Assembly: GCA_050299335.1 (NCBI GenBank)
Contig: JBNKVT010000051.1
Location: 1 to 64,000 of the forward strand
Direction: 5' to 3'
Source: JBNKVT01 sp050299335
GTDB taxonomy: Bacteria; Pseudomonadota; Alphaproteobacteria; Rhodobacterales; Rhodobacteraceae
Length of the DNA stretch: 64,000 bases
In this document: positions 1 to 8,059 of the stretch, in pieces
Layout: every line of letters starts with the position of its first letter
Position numbering within the stretch: position 1 is the stretch's first letter
Notes under the pieces: generated by a model
What the model was told of the DNA's origin: nothing
Seen by the model: only the letters and a program-made list of their open reading frames with translations
Databases searched by the model: none
Program-made: the position numbers and the translations under genes

Positions 1-2
1 TC

Positions 3-122
3 ACGGTTTTCGATACCTACGAGCACATCCTCGACAAATGCCAAGCCGCCTGGAACTTCTTTGCCAACGAGCCTGACCGAATAACCTCTATCACCAGTAG
101 AGACTGGATAGCAGTCAATTGA
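3..122 (+). pseudogene. IS630-family transposase, C-terminal end (partial at window edge)
   Basis: An open frame enters from the left edge and ends at the TGA at 120-122, giving 39 residues that finish RDWIAVN. The pattern AAWNFF...RITSITSRDW is typical of the extreme C-terminus of IS630-type DDE transposases. Only the tail is visible, so it cannot be said whether the element is intact upstream. The 95 bases between it and pckA hold no gene. Confidence 0.6.
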
Positions 123-217
123 TCAAGCCGGTGGTATTAGTCATCTTTGCACGCGTGCAAAACCCACCACCAAGCATAGGATGTGTGCTCCGCACCCATC
201 ACTCCCCACCTTTCGTT

Positions 218-1825
218 TCACGCAATCAGCCGAGCCTTGACCCGCTCTTCTCCGGTATCGCTCGTCGGCAAGAACTGCTCGAAATTCTCCTCGAACATCG
301 CCACCAGCTTCGCCGCCTGCGCATCATAGGCCGCCGGATCGCCCCAGGTTCCGCGCGGGTCCAGAAGTCCCGCATCGACCCCTTCGACCGCCACCGGCAC
401 CTCGAAGCCGAAATGGGCGTCCCTCCGGTATTCGGCCCCATCGAGCCGCCCCGACAGCGCCGCCGCCAGCAAGCCCCGCGTCGCCCCGATGGGCATCCGC
501 GACCCGGTCCCGTAGGCCCCGCCCGTCCAGCCGGTATTCACCAGCCAGCAGCTCGCCCCGCTCTCGGCGATCCGCTCCCTGAGCAGCTCACCATATTCCT
601 GCGGCCGACGCGGCATGAACGGCGCTCCGAAACAGGTCGAGAAGGTCGGCTGCGGCTCGGTAATCCCCTGCTCGGTCCCTGCAACTTTCGACGTGAAACC
701 CGACAGGAAGTGATACATCGCCTCCTCCGGCCGCAGCCGCGCGATCGGCGGCAGCACCCCGAAAGCGTCGCAGGTCAGCATCACCACATGGCGCGGCGCC
801 CCGCCCAAGGCGGTCGGCGAGGCGTTCGAGATGTAGTGCAGCGGATAAGCACAGCGCATATTCGCCGTCAGGCTGTCATCCTCGAAATCCAGCGCCCGCG
901 TCTGAGGGTCATAGACCATGTTCTCGATCACCGTCGAGAACATTCCCGTCGTCGCATGGATCTCCGGCTCGTTCGCCGGGTCCAGCCCGATGGTCTTGGC
1001 ATAACAGCCGCCTTCGAAATTGAACACGCCCCGGTCCGACCAGCCATGTTCGTCATCGCCGATCAGCACCCTTTTAGGGTCCGCCGACAGCGTCGTCTTG
1101 CCGGTCCCCGACAGGCCGAAGAACACCGCCACGTCGTCCGCGTCGTCCCTGGCATGGTTGGCCGAGCAATGCATCGGCATCACGCCCTGCTCTGGCAGCA
1201 GGTAATTCAGCACCGAGAACACCGATTTCTTGTTTTCCCCGGCATAAGCCGTCCCGCCGATCAGGATCGTCCTGGACTCGAAGGATATCGCGATCACCGT
1301 CTCCGACCGGCAGCCATGCCTTGCCGGATCGGCCCTGAAACTGGGGCAGTTCAGGATGGTGAATTCCGGCTCGAACCCGGCCAGTTCCACGCGATCGGGC
1401 CGCCGGAGCAAGTGGCGGATGAAAAGCCCGTGCCAGGCCAGTTCCGTCACCACCCGGACATTCAGCCGGTATTCCGCATCCGCCCCGGCATAGAGATCCT
1501 GCACGAACAGCTCGGCCCCTGCGCAATGGGCCTCCATATCCGCCCGGAGCTGTGCGAAATCCTCCGGTGCCATCGCCTTGTTGGCTTCCCGCCAGATATG
1601 CGGCTCCACGGACGGTTCCGAGACAATGAACTTGTCACCCGGAGACCGCCCCGTATGGGCACCGGTCGAGACCAGAAACGTCCCCCCCTGCCCGATTTCG
1701 CCTTCCCTGCGGCGAACGGCTTCCTGCATCAGGGCCGCATCGGTCAGGTTGTAATGGACGGTGCCGACTTGCGGCATACCGGTTGCGTCCAGCCTGGTGG
1801 CCGGATTGCAGGTCCCTTTGATCAT
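218..1825 (-). CDS. pckA: Phosphoenolpyruvate carboxykinase (ATP)
   Basis: Converts oxaloacetate plus ATP to phosphoenolpyruvate, CO2 and ADP, the entry step of gluconeogenesis in the cytoplasm. The 535-residue product has the usual family length. The kinase P-loop GLSGTGKTTLS lies at about residues 236-246 and is followed by IGDDEHGW and NFEGGCYAK, the metal and nucleotide binding signature. The start at MIKGTCNPA was chosen because homologues begin there; the frame stays open for 56 more codons upstream without resembling the family. It is divergent from chvI, an arrangement conserved in alphaproteobacteria, where ChvI-type regulators are often implicated in pckA control. Confidence 0.96.
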   Translation of the reverse strand: MIKGTCNPATRLDATGMPQVGTVHYNLTDAALMQEAVRRREGEIGQGGTFLVSTGAHTGRSPGDKFIVSEPSVEPHIWREANKAMAPEDFAQLRADMEAHCAGAELFVQDLYAGADAEYRLNVRVVTELAWHGLFIRHLLRRPDRVELAGFEPEFTILNCPSFRADPARHGCRSETVIAISFESRTILIGGTAYAGENKKSVFSVLNYLLPEQGVMPMHCSANHARDDADDVAVFFGLSGTGKTTLSADPKRVLIGDDEHGWSDRGVFNFEGGCYAKTIGLDPANEPEIHATTGMFSTVIENMVYDPQTRALDFEDDSLTANMRCAYPLHYISNASPTALGGAPRHVVMLTCDAFGVLPPIARLRPEEAMYHFLSGFTSKVAGTEQGITEPQPTFSTCFGAPFMPRRPQEYGELLRERIAESGASCWLVNTGWTGGAYGTGSRMPIGATRGLLAAALSGRLDGAEYRRDAHFGFEVPVAVEGVDAGLLDPRGTWGDPAAYDAQAAKLVAMFEENFEQFLPTSDTGEERVKARLIA

Positions 1826-2156
1826 TATCCCGTTTTCTCCACAGGCTGTGGAATGCCGGTCCCGGGCGGGCACCCGGGAAGGCATTCTCTCCCCTAATCT
1901 GCCGCCGGATGCCGGAGAGGGCCATCTCCGGGGAGGGACGAATCCCTCCCGCCCTGCGACGGTTTCGCACGGGGACAGTACCACAACGCCCAAGGGGTGA
2001 CACCCGGGAAAACGTGGACAATCAGCCGCAGTCTGGGCGCGCGGCCTGGCACCAAGGAAAGCGCTTCCGGAACTGGCTTTTCAAGGATTTGGTTGATTCA
2101 CCGCCCGTGATGGTGAAAAGTGACCCCAGAAAAGAATTTTTCACGCCGAGGCAAAT
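1826..2156. other. pckA-chvI divergent intergenic region
   Basis: These 331 bases carry the promoters of both genes. A 7-bp-arm hairpin (CCGGAGA/TCTCCGG) lies at 1912-1931 in a CT/GA-rich stretch, and an inverted repeat TTCACC-N9-GGTGAA lies at 2097-2117, about 40 bases before the chvI start. No additional gene is supported. Confidence 0.6.
2097..2117. promoter_or_regulatory. Inverted repeat TTCACC-N9-GGTGAA upstream of chvI
   Basis: A perfect 6-bp inverted repeat ends about 40 bases before the chvI start codon, where a dimeric response regulator could bind. It could be a ChvI autoregulatory site or chance; no second copy was noticed near pckA. Confidence 0.25.
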
Positions 2157-2861
2157 ATGGCAGCAACGATTGCGCTGGTCGATGATGACCGCAACATCCT
2201 GACATCCGTGTCAATGGCGCTGGAAGCAGAAGGATATACGGTCCAGACCTACAATGACGGGGTCTCGGCGCTGAATGCCTTTGCCAAACAGGAACCCGAT
2301 CTCGCCGTTCTCGACATCAAGATGCCGCGAATGGACGGGATGGAACTGTTGCGCCGCCTGCGTCAGAAAACCGACCTTCCGGTGATTTTCCTGACTTCCA
2401 AGGACGAGGAAATCGACGAGTTGATCGGGCTCCGCATGGGGGCGGACGATTTCGTCCGCAAGCCGTTTTCGCAGCGCCTCCTCGTGGAACGCATCCGGGT
2501 CATCCTCCGCCGCCGCGAGGCGATCGCCGAGGGCAATGGCGGCGCCGAGGCCAATGATACTGTTATCGTCCGGGGCTCGCTGAAGATGGACCAGCTGCGT
2601 CACACGGTCGAATGGAAGGGCCAACCGATCACCCTCACTGTGACCGAATTCCTGATCCTGCAGGCCCTCGCCCAGCGCCCGGGTTTCGTCAAAAGCCGCG
2701 ATCAGCTGCTGGATGTCGCCTATGACGACCAAGTCTATGTCGATGACCGCACCATCGACAGCCACATCAAGCGGGTGCGCAAGAAATTCAAGGCCTCCGA
2801 CCCTGATTTCGCCTCAATCGAAACCCTATATGGCATCGGTTACCGCTATAACGAGGCCTGA
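2157..2861 (+). CDS. chvI: Two-component response regulator ChvI (OmpR family)
   Basis: Cytoplasmic DNA-binding response regulator of 234 residues. The receiver domain begins ATIALVDDDRNIL and carries the phospho-acceptor Asp53 in VLDIKMPRMDG. A winged-helix OmpR-type domain fills the C-terminal half (TVTEFLILQALAQRPG ... TIDSHIKRVRKKF). The start has GAGG six bases upstream. It sits directly before its partner kinase gene with no gap. In rhizobia and Brucella (ExoS/ChvI, BvrS/BvrR) this pair controls envelope, acid response and carbon metabolism. Confidence 0.95.
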   Translation: MAATIALVDDDRNILTSVSMALEAEGYTVQTYNDGVSALNAFAKQEPDLAVLDIKMPRMDGMELLRRLRQKTDLPVIFLTSKDEEIDELIGLRMGADDFVRKPFSQRLLVERIRVILRRREAIAEGNGGAEANDTVIVRGSLKMDQLRHTVEWKGQPITLTVTEFLILQALAQRPGFVKSRDQLLDVAYDDQVYVDDRTIDSHIKRVRKKFKASDPDFASIETLYGIGYRYNEA

Positions 2862-2867
2862 TTGTCC

Positions 2868-4568
2868 ATGACCGATACGGGAGACGCACAGGACCGGCGC
2901 TCTCCCAGGATCATTCTGGGCGAACGCTGGGCCGACGAGCCGCAGCAGCGCCGGACGCCGGACCTTCTGGACTGGAAGACCAGTTTCCGCCGCCGCTCGC
3001 CGCTGACGCGCAAGATCATCACCTTCAACCTGATCGCCCTTGGCCTTCTGGTTGCAGGTATCCTCTATCTCAACCAGTTCCAGGGCGGACTGGCAAGCTT
3101 GCGCGAACAGTCGCTCGAGACAGAGGGACAGATGATGGCCGCCGCTGTCACCGAGGCGATCGGCACCGAGCTCACCACGGAAGTCAGCGTCACCTCTGCC
3201 CTCGGCGCGCTCAGATCCCTGTCCGCGGTCTCGACCGCCCGCGTCCGTCTGTACGACGCTGCGGGCCAGTTCCTCGGTGCCACCAGCCCCAACGACCAAA
3301 GCGAGTCCGTCGAGCCTCGGCCCGTCGTCGATCCGCCCCGCACTTCGGCGCTGACCTCGATCCTGAACGAGGTCTGGGAACGCGCCGAGCGGATGTTCGA
3401 GGACAATGAACCGGATTCCGGCGCCCCGGTGGACGCGGTCTTTTTCAACCCCGTCGCTGCCGAGGCGATCGAGACCGGCCGGGTCACCCGCCGCCAGGCC
3501 AATAACGAGACCGGCCAGACCATCCTGACCGTCGCCATTCCCATCGTGAAGGACGAGATGATCCTCGGGGCGGTGGCACTGTCCACCTATGCGGGCGATA
3601 TCGACACGTTCGTTCGCGGCGAGCGCGAGCAGATCCTGCAGGTCTTTGCTCTCGCGATGATCTCGTCGATCTTCCTGTCATTCGTGCTGGCCAACACCAT
3701 CGTCCGGCCCTTGCGCGACCTTGCCGAGGCCGCCGAAAAGGGCGGGGCGCGCGACAGCCGCAACGTCAACCCCGAACGCATCCACATCCCCGATATGACC
3801 GGCCGCCCCGACGAGATCGGCTATCTGTCCGGCGCCATGCAGGTCATGACCACCGCCCTTTACGACCGGATCGAGGCCAACGAGATGTTCGCGGCCGATG
3901 TCGCCCACGAGATCAAGAACCCGCTGACCTCGCTGCGCTCCGCCGTCGAGACCATGCGCTACGCCCGCGACGACGAGGCCCGCGCGCAGCTGATCGCGGT
4001 CATCGAACACGACGTGCGGCGGCTCGACCGTCTGGTCACCGATATCTCCAATGCCTCGCGGCTGGACAGCGAGCTGGTCCGTGACGAGATGGAGGAATTC
4101 GACCTGCACCAGCTTTTGAACAACCTCGTCGATTACCATGCCGATCTGGCCCAGGAAAAGGGCGCCACTGTGGTTGCCGTCAATCTGGACAAGCCGCTGA
4201 TCCTGCATGGTCTCGAGGGCCGCCTCGCCCAGGTCTTCGTCAACCTGATCACCAATGCCATCTCCTTTGCCCAGGAACGCGACGTCGTCCGCGTTTCCAC
4301 CAAGATCAAGGGAGACAAGGTCGTCGTCACCGTCGAGGACGAGGGCCCGGGCATCCCCGACGACAACCTCAAGGACGTCTTCTCGCGCTTCTATTCCGAA
4401 CGGCCAGGCCAGGAGTTCGGCAACCATTCCGGCCTCGGCCTCGCCATTTCCAAACAGATTGTCGAGGCCCACGGCGGCGAGATCTGGGCCGAGAACATGC
4501 GCCCCGAGGGCGCGGGGTTGGACGTTCACCCGCTCGGCGCCCGTTTCTCGGTCGAACTGCCGCTCTAG
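2868..4568 (+). CDS. chvG: Sensor histidine kinase ChvG
   Basis: Membrane sensor kinase partner of ChvI, about 566 residues. After a cytoplasmic N-terminus there is a membrane segment near residues 50-70, a periplasmic region of about 200 residues, a second membrane segment (FALAMISSIFLSFVLANTIV), a HAMP linker, and a HisKA domain with the phosphorylated His at about residue 347 (VAHEIKNPLTSLRS). The ATPase domain shows the N box NLITNAIS and the G box HSGLGLAIS. The ATG at 2868 is preferred; a TTG at 2862 abutting the chvI stop is an in-frame alternative with better GAGG spacing. Co-transcribed with chvI. Confidence 0.94.
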   Translation: MTDTGDAQDRRSPRIILGERWADEPQQRRTPDLLDWKTSFRRRSPLTRKIITFNLIALGLLVAGILYLNQFQGGLASLREQSLETEGQMMAAAVTEAIGTELTTEVSVTSALGALRSLSAVSTARVRLYDAAGQFLGATSPNDQSESVEPRPVVDPPRTSALTSILNEVWERAERMFEDNEPDSGAPVDAVFFNPVAAEAIETGRVTRRQANNETGQTILTVAIPIVKDEMILGAVALSTYAGDIDTFVRGEREQILQVFALAMISSIFLSFVLANTIVRPLRDLAEAAEKGGARDSRNVNPERIHIPDMTGRPDEIGYLSGAMQVMTTALYDRIEANEMFAADVAHEIKNPLTSLRSAVETMRYARDDEARAQLIAVIEHDVRRLDRLVTDISNASRLDSELVRDEMEEFDLHQLLNNLVDYHADLAQEKGATVVAVNLDKPLILHGLEGRLAQVFVNLITNAISFAQERDVVRVSTKIKGDKVVVTVEDEGPGIPDDNLKDVFSRFYSERPGQEFGNHSGLGLAISKQIVEAHGGEIWAENMRPEGAGLDVHPLGARFSVELPL

Positions 4569-4589
4569 GGGCCGGGCTTGCCACGCCGT

Positions 4590-4720
4590 CGCGGCCCAAC
4601 CCCTCTCCCCCAGCCCCTCTCCCAAGGGGAGAGGGGGGCGTCCCCGCTCCCGATCCCGGCCATGCCCCCCTCCCCCTGGGACGGGGGTCGGGGGGGAGGT
4701 CTGGCCAACCCTCACCCAAT
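4590..4720. repeat. C/G-tract hairpin cluster downstream of chvG
   Basis: This strongly strand-skewed stretch contains CCCCTCTCCC/GGGGAGAGGGG with a two-base loop, then a second pairing of C-runs with G-runs around CCCTGGGACGGGGG. Such CCCTCTCCC...GGGAGAGGG hairpins recur in intergenic DNA of many proteobacteria. It may act as an attenuator or terminator between chvG and hprK, although there is no T-tract. Confidence 0.4.
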
Positions 4721-4753
4721 TCCCCCGACCGTCCTTCAATATCCCGCGCCCCC

Positions 4754-5170
4754 ATGCCCCTGATCCACGCCACCTGCGTCGCTCTGGGCGACACCGGCGT
4801 CCTGATCACCGGCACCTCGGGCAGCGGAAAATCCGGCCTCGCGCTCAGGCTGCTCGCCTTTGGAGCGAGCCTCATTGCCGACGACCAGACCGAAATCACC
4901 GCCCGGAACGGCAGGCTCGACGCCACATGCCCTCCCGCCATCAAGGGCCGGATCGAGGCGAGACGAATTGGTGTGTTGCAGTGCAGCAGCGAACCGTCTA
5001 CCACGGTCGGCATCGTGGTGGATATGGACGCCGCTCCCGGCTCTCGCCTTCCTGACGCGCGAACAATTTCGCTTGAGGGGATCGCGTTGCCGTTGATCGC
5101 CGGGCGCGAGGTCCCAAATCTGGCAGAAGCAATCCTCGTCCTGTCAAAGACCGGTTTTGCTCCCGGATAA
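4754..5170 (+). CDS. hprK: HPr kinase/phosphorylase, short alphaproteobacterial form
   Basis: Phosphorylates HPr on a serine and removes it again, linking energy state to the nitrogen/carbon PTS. At 138 residues it keeps only the catalytic kinase domain; the N-terminal half found in Firmicutes HprK is absent, as is normal in alphaproteobacteria. The P-loop GTSGSGKS lies at residues 20-27, followed by ADDQTEI. It is followed 21 bases later by rapZ and then EIIA and HPr, its substrate, so the block is likely one transcription unit. Confidence 0.9.
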   Translation: MPLIHATCVALGDTGVLITGTSGSGKSGLALRLLAFGASLIADDQTEITARNGRLDATCPPAIKGRIEARRIGVLQCSSEPSTTVGIVVDMDAAPGSRLPDARTISLEGIALPLIAGREVPNLAEAILVLSKTGFAPG

Positions 5171-5191
5171 CCGCCGAAAACAGGAGAAACG

Positions 5192-6067
5192 ATGTCCGCA
5201 TCCGAGCCCCTTCAGCTGCTCATCGTCACCGGCCCCTCGGGCGCCGGGCGTTCGACGGCGATCTCGGCGCTGGAGGATCTCGATTTCGAGGCCATCGACA
5301 ACGTCCCCCTCGCCCTCCTGCCCCGGCTGATCACCGGACCCGACGACATCTCGAACATCGCCGTCGGTATCGACACCCGCACGCGGGGCTTTTCCAGCGA
5401 AGCGCTGGCCGAGATGCTGGACGCACTGTCGTCCCAGCAAGACCTTGATCTGAAACTGGTATTCCTCGATTGCTCCACCGAGGCCCTGATCCGCCGCTAT
5501 TCCGAGACCCGCCGCCGCCATCCGATGGCTCCCAACGATTCGCCCATCGTCGGGATCGAACTGGAACGCAAACTCTTCCAGGGACTTCCTGACCGCGCCG
5601 ACCTTGTCATCGACACCTCGTCGATGACGCCGCACGAACTGAGGACCGAACTGGAACGCTGGTTCTCCAATGCCCGCTCGCCGGGACTATCGGTTTCGGT
5701 TCAAAGCTTTTCCTACAAGCGCGGCATCCCGCACGGGCTCGACATGGTCATGGACTGCCGGTTCCTCGCCAACCCCCACTGGCAGGCTGATTTACGCCCC
5801 CTGACCGGGCTCGACCCCGCGGTGGCGGAGTATGTGCAACAGGACAGCAAATATTTACACTTTTTCGAGAAACTGGTGGACATCAGTCGGTTTCTGCTGC
5901 CTGCATACAAGGCCGAGGGTAAGTCCTATTTCTCAATAGGACTGGGATGTACCGGGGGGAGGCATCGGTCGGTCTGCGTCGCGCGGGCGCTGGCAGATGA
6001 ACTCGCCTCGGACGGGTGGTTAATCTCTGTCCGTCACCGCGAGCTGGAACGTAATGAGACCGCGTAG
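5192..6067 (+). CDS. rapZ: RapZ-family nucleotide-binding protein (YvcJ/YhbJ)
   Basis: Cytoplasmic P-loop protein of 291 residues. In enterobacteria RapZ delivers GlmZ sRNA to RNase E and binds GlcN6P; in alphaproteobacteria the role is less clear. Walker A is GPSGAGRST at residues 11-19, and the C-terminal conserved IGLGCTGGRHRSV is present. AGGAGA precedes the ATG. It lies between hprK and the PTS genes, the standard alphaproteobacterial order. A 7-bp inverted repeat (GTCCTAT/ATAGGAC) within the C-terminal coding region near 5923-5942 is probably incidental. Confidence 0.92.
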   Translation: MSASEPLQLLIVTGPSGAGRSTAISALEDLDFEAIDNVPLALLPRLITGPDDISNIAVGIDTRTRGFSSEALAEMLDALSSQQDLDLKLVFLDCSTEALIRRYSETRRRHPMAPNDSPIVGIELERKLFQGLPDRADLVIDTSSMTPHELRTELERWFSNARSPGLSVSVQSFSYKRGIPHGLDMVMDCRFLANPHWQADLRPLTGLDPAVAEYVQQDSKYLHFFEKLVDISRFLLPAYKAEGKSYFSIGLGCTGGRHRSVCVARALADELASDGWLISVRHRELERNETA

Positions 6068-6088
6068 CATGAGTGTCGAGAGGGTGAA

Positions 6089-6502
6089 TTGATCGGTATC
6101 GTGATCGTGGCGCATGGGGGCCTCGCGGCGGAGTATCTTTCCGCTCTGGAACATGTCGTGGGCAAGGGCCCGGGCACGATCGCCGTCGCAATCGGCGACA
6201 CAGACAACCGCGCCACCAAACAGGCCGAGATCGATGCCGCCGTCGCCTCCGTCGACACCGGGGATGGCGTGGTTGTCGTCACCGACATGTTCGGCGGCAC
6301 CCCTTCGAACCTTGCTGTCGCCGCTTGCAGGCGCGCCGACCGGCGCGTGCTCTACGGCGCCAATCTGCCAATGCTGGTGAAATTGGCCAAGGCGCGCGGC
6401 GGAAGCCTTGACGACGCGGTGGCCGCTGCCCTAGACGCCGGACGGAAATATATCAACTGCGCCGATCTGGTGCTGCCCGGACCCGCCGTCGTCTCGCATT
6501 GA
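6089..6502 (+). CDS. PTS system mannose-type EIIA component (regulatory PtsM)
   Basis: A 137-residue cytoplasmic EIIA of the mannose/fructose superfamily. The phosphorylatable His9 is in IVIVAHGGLA, and TDMFGGTPSN is a family signature. The start codon is TTG (6089), chosen because MIGIVIVAHGG matches the family N-terminus. No mannose EIIB/C/D permease is nearby, so it is likely regulatory, receiving phosphate from HPr. It is followed 9 bases later by the HPr gene. Confidence 0.9.
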   Translation: MIGIVIVAHGGLAAEYLSALEHVVGKGPGTIAVAIGDTDNRATKQAEIDAAVASVDTGDGVVVVTDMFGGTPSNLAVAACRRADRRVLYGANLPMLVKLAKARGGSLDDAVAAALDAGRKYINCADLVLPGPAVVSH

Positions 6503-6511
6503 AGGCCCGAA

Positions 6512-6772
6512 ATGGACCTCGAAATCATCAACGAAAAAGGCCTGCATGCCCGCGCTTCGGCGAAATTCGTCGAAGTGGTCGAGGCCCATGATGCCAGCGC
6601 CCGGGTCTCGCGCGATGGCATGAGCGTGTCGGGAGATTCGATCATGGGCCTGTTGATGCTGGCCGCCGCCAAGGGCAGCTCGATCCATGTCACCACCGAG
6701 GGCCCCGAGGCCGAGGCACTCGCCGGTGCGCTTAAGGCGCTCGTCGCCGACCGTTTCGGCGAGGACGCCTGA
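6512..6772 (+). CDS. ptsH: Phosphocarrier protein HPr
   Basis: Small 86-residue phosphocarrier. His12 in EKGLHARAS accepts phosphate from EI, and Ser43 in GDSIMGLLML is the expected HprK target. It is the last gene of the hprK-rapZ-EIIA-HPr block. EI (PtsP/PtsI) is not in the window. Confidence 0.94.
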   Translation: MDLEIINEKGLHARASAKFVEVVEAHDASARVSRDGMSVSGDSIMGLLMLAAAKGSSIHVTTEGPEAEALAGALKALVADRFGEDA

Positions 6773-6792
6773 ACCCGGCACCGGTCGCGGTC

Positions 6793-7812
6793 TCACGCGC
6801 CGATTTCTGCCCCATCAGGCCACCGCGCCCTTGGCCGGTATTTGGGCAGTGCCTCGCGGCGATGCGCCACCGAGGCATGGAGCCCGTGACCTTCCGCCGC
6901 CTCGATCACCCTGGGCTGCCTCATCAGGAACAGCCGCCCGACATCGCGCCGGTCCCCGACCATCGGTGCGGCCGGATCGGTGGGAAACCGCGCCTGCCAG
7001 TCCTCGGGCAGCCGCAATCCGCAGGCCACGGCGCGGTCCAGCATCCAGCGAAAGGGGATGTTCGACAGCGGCCGCGCCGCCTCGAACCGGGCAACTTGGC
7101 CGCCGATATCGGCATGGGCACCGGGAAACCAGACCTGCTCCAGAACGCCGTCCCAGCCCCGCTCGGGCTGCCAGAGGATCGGCGCATAGGCGGTGCGGGT
7201 CTCGTCGAGGGCAAGGGCGTGGAAGGCATGGCGGATATTATGGCCGAGATTGTGGTTGTGAAACTCGGTCGCCATGGGGGCGATCCGCGACAGGACCGGA
7301 TAGGGCAGGCCGAGCGCGCCGACGGTGTCCCAGACCCCGATCATCTCGATGGGGACATGATCGTGGCAGAATTTCTCCGAGAAGAGCCGCGAATGCTCGG
7401 TCGGGTAATCGGCCTCGTAATAGCGAAAGGCGCGGATGACGCGGCGATGGGTGGCGTGGTTGCGCCTCAGAAGGCCGATGGACGAAATGAACCCGGCCAG
7501 CGAACGCACCGCATAGGCCCCGCGCGAAAAGCCGAAGAGCATGATCCGGTCGCCGGGCTCGTAGCGGCTGGCCAGCGCCGCGTAACCCTGCTCGATCGAT
7601 CGGTTGATCCCCAGGCCTGCCGCCACGGTCAGCCATTTGCGCGGGCCCAGCCCCTGAACGCCGGGATCATAGGCAAAGCTCTGGTCGACCCGTGGCCCCA
7701 TGTCCCGCAGCAGCTTGTAGAGCAAGCCGGCATTGGTCTCATGCCCCTCCGACAGCCGGCTCATGGTGCCGTCGATGATGAAAACATGGGTACGGACCGG
7801 TCGCTGGGACAT
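6793..7812 (-). CDS. DUF2235 alpha/beta hydrolase domain protein
   Basis: A 339-residue protein with the DUF2235 (Tle-like phospholipase fold) pattern: N-terminal HVFIIDGTMSRL, a central GFSRGAYAVRSLAGFI nucleophile elbow with Ser in GFSRG, and a late GVWDTVGALGLP plus PGAHADIGG carrying the likely catalytic Asp and His. Some relatives are type VI secretion lipase effectors, but no secretion gene or immunity partner is adjacent, so the role here is unknown. It is convergent with HPr, with 20 bases between the stops. Confidence 0.85.
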   Translation of the reverse strand: MSQRPVRTHVFIIDGTMSRLSEGHETNAGLLYKLLRDMGPRVDQSFAYDPGVQGLGPRKWLTVAAGLGINRSIEQGYAALASRYEPGDRIMLFGFSRGAYAVRSLAGFISSIGLLRRNHATHRRVIRAFRYYEADYPTEHSRLFSEKFCHDHVPIEMIGVWDTVGALGLPYPVLSRIAPMATEFHNHNLGHNIRHAFHALALDETRTAYAPILWQPERGWDGVLEQVWFPGAHADIGGQVARFEAARPLSNIPFRWMLDRAVACGLRLPEDWQARFPTDPAAPMVGDRRDVGRLFLMRQPRVIEAAEGHGLHASVAHRREALPKYRPRARWPDGAEIGA

Positions 7813-7974
7813 AGGCGCGATTATCTCCTTGCGCCCGCTTCAGACAAGAGGGGAATTCCGTTCTTCCAGCCCCGGAGAGCCCTTTGTCGCCCGAAATGTT
7901 CAGCGCGACTTTGGCCAGGTCACCCACAGCGGCGTCAGAGTTTAGCGCCCGGACTTGTGGTGGGCCTCGAAGCA

Positions 7975-8020
7975 CCGAAATCTTTCAAAGATTTCGGCCG
8001 CGTTCTTTGAAAGAACGCGG
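7975..8020. repeat. Paired-hairpin repeat, copy 1
   Basis: Two adjacent perfect hairpins: CCGAAATCTT-TCA-AAGATTTCGG (7975-7997) and CCGCGTTCTT-TGA-AAGAACGCGG (7998-8020), each with 10-bp arms and a 3-base loop. It lies just beyond the dctM stop. A second copy with the same architecture but inverted orientation lies at 45511-45555 beyond leuA. It may serve as a transcription end or mRNA-stabilising element. Confidence 0.75.
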
Positions 8021-8059
8021 TGCCACCCCGTTTGGGGCTTGCCTATGCGCACCCCCCCC

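Noticed and set aside
119..1897. Long plus-strand frame of 592 codons across pckA
   Set aside because: It is the antisense shadow of pckA; composition is Arg/Pro/His-rich with no family resemblance, as expected opposite a GC-rich gene.
5922..5942. 7-bp inverted repeat within rapZ
   Set aside because: It falls in the conserved coding segment before the C-terminal glycine motif and is most likely incidental to codon use.
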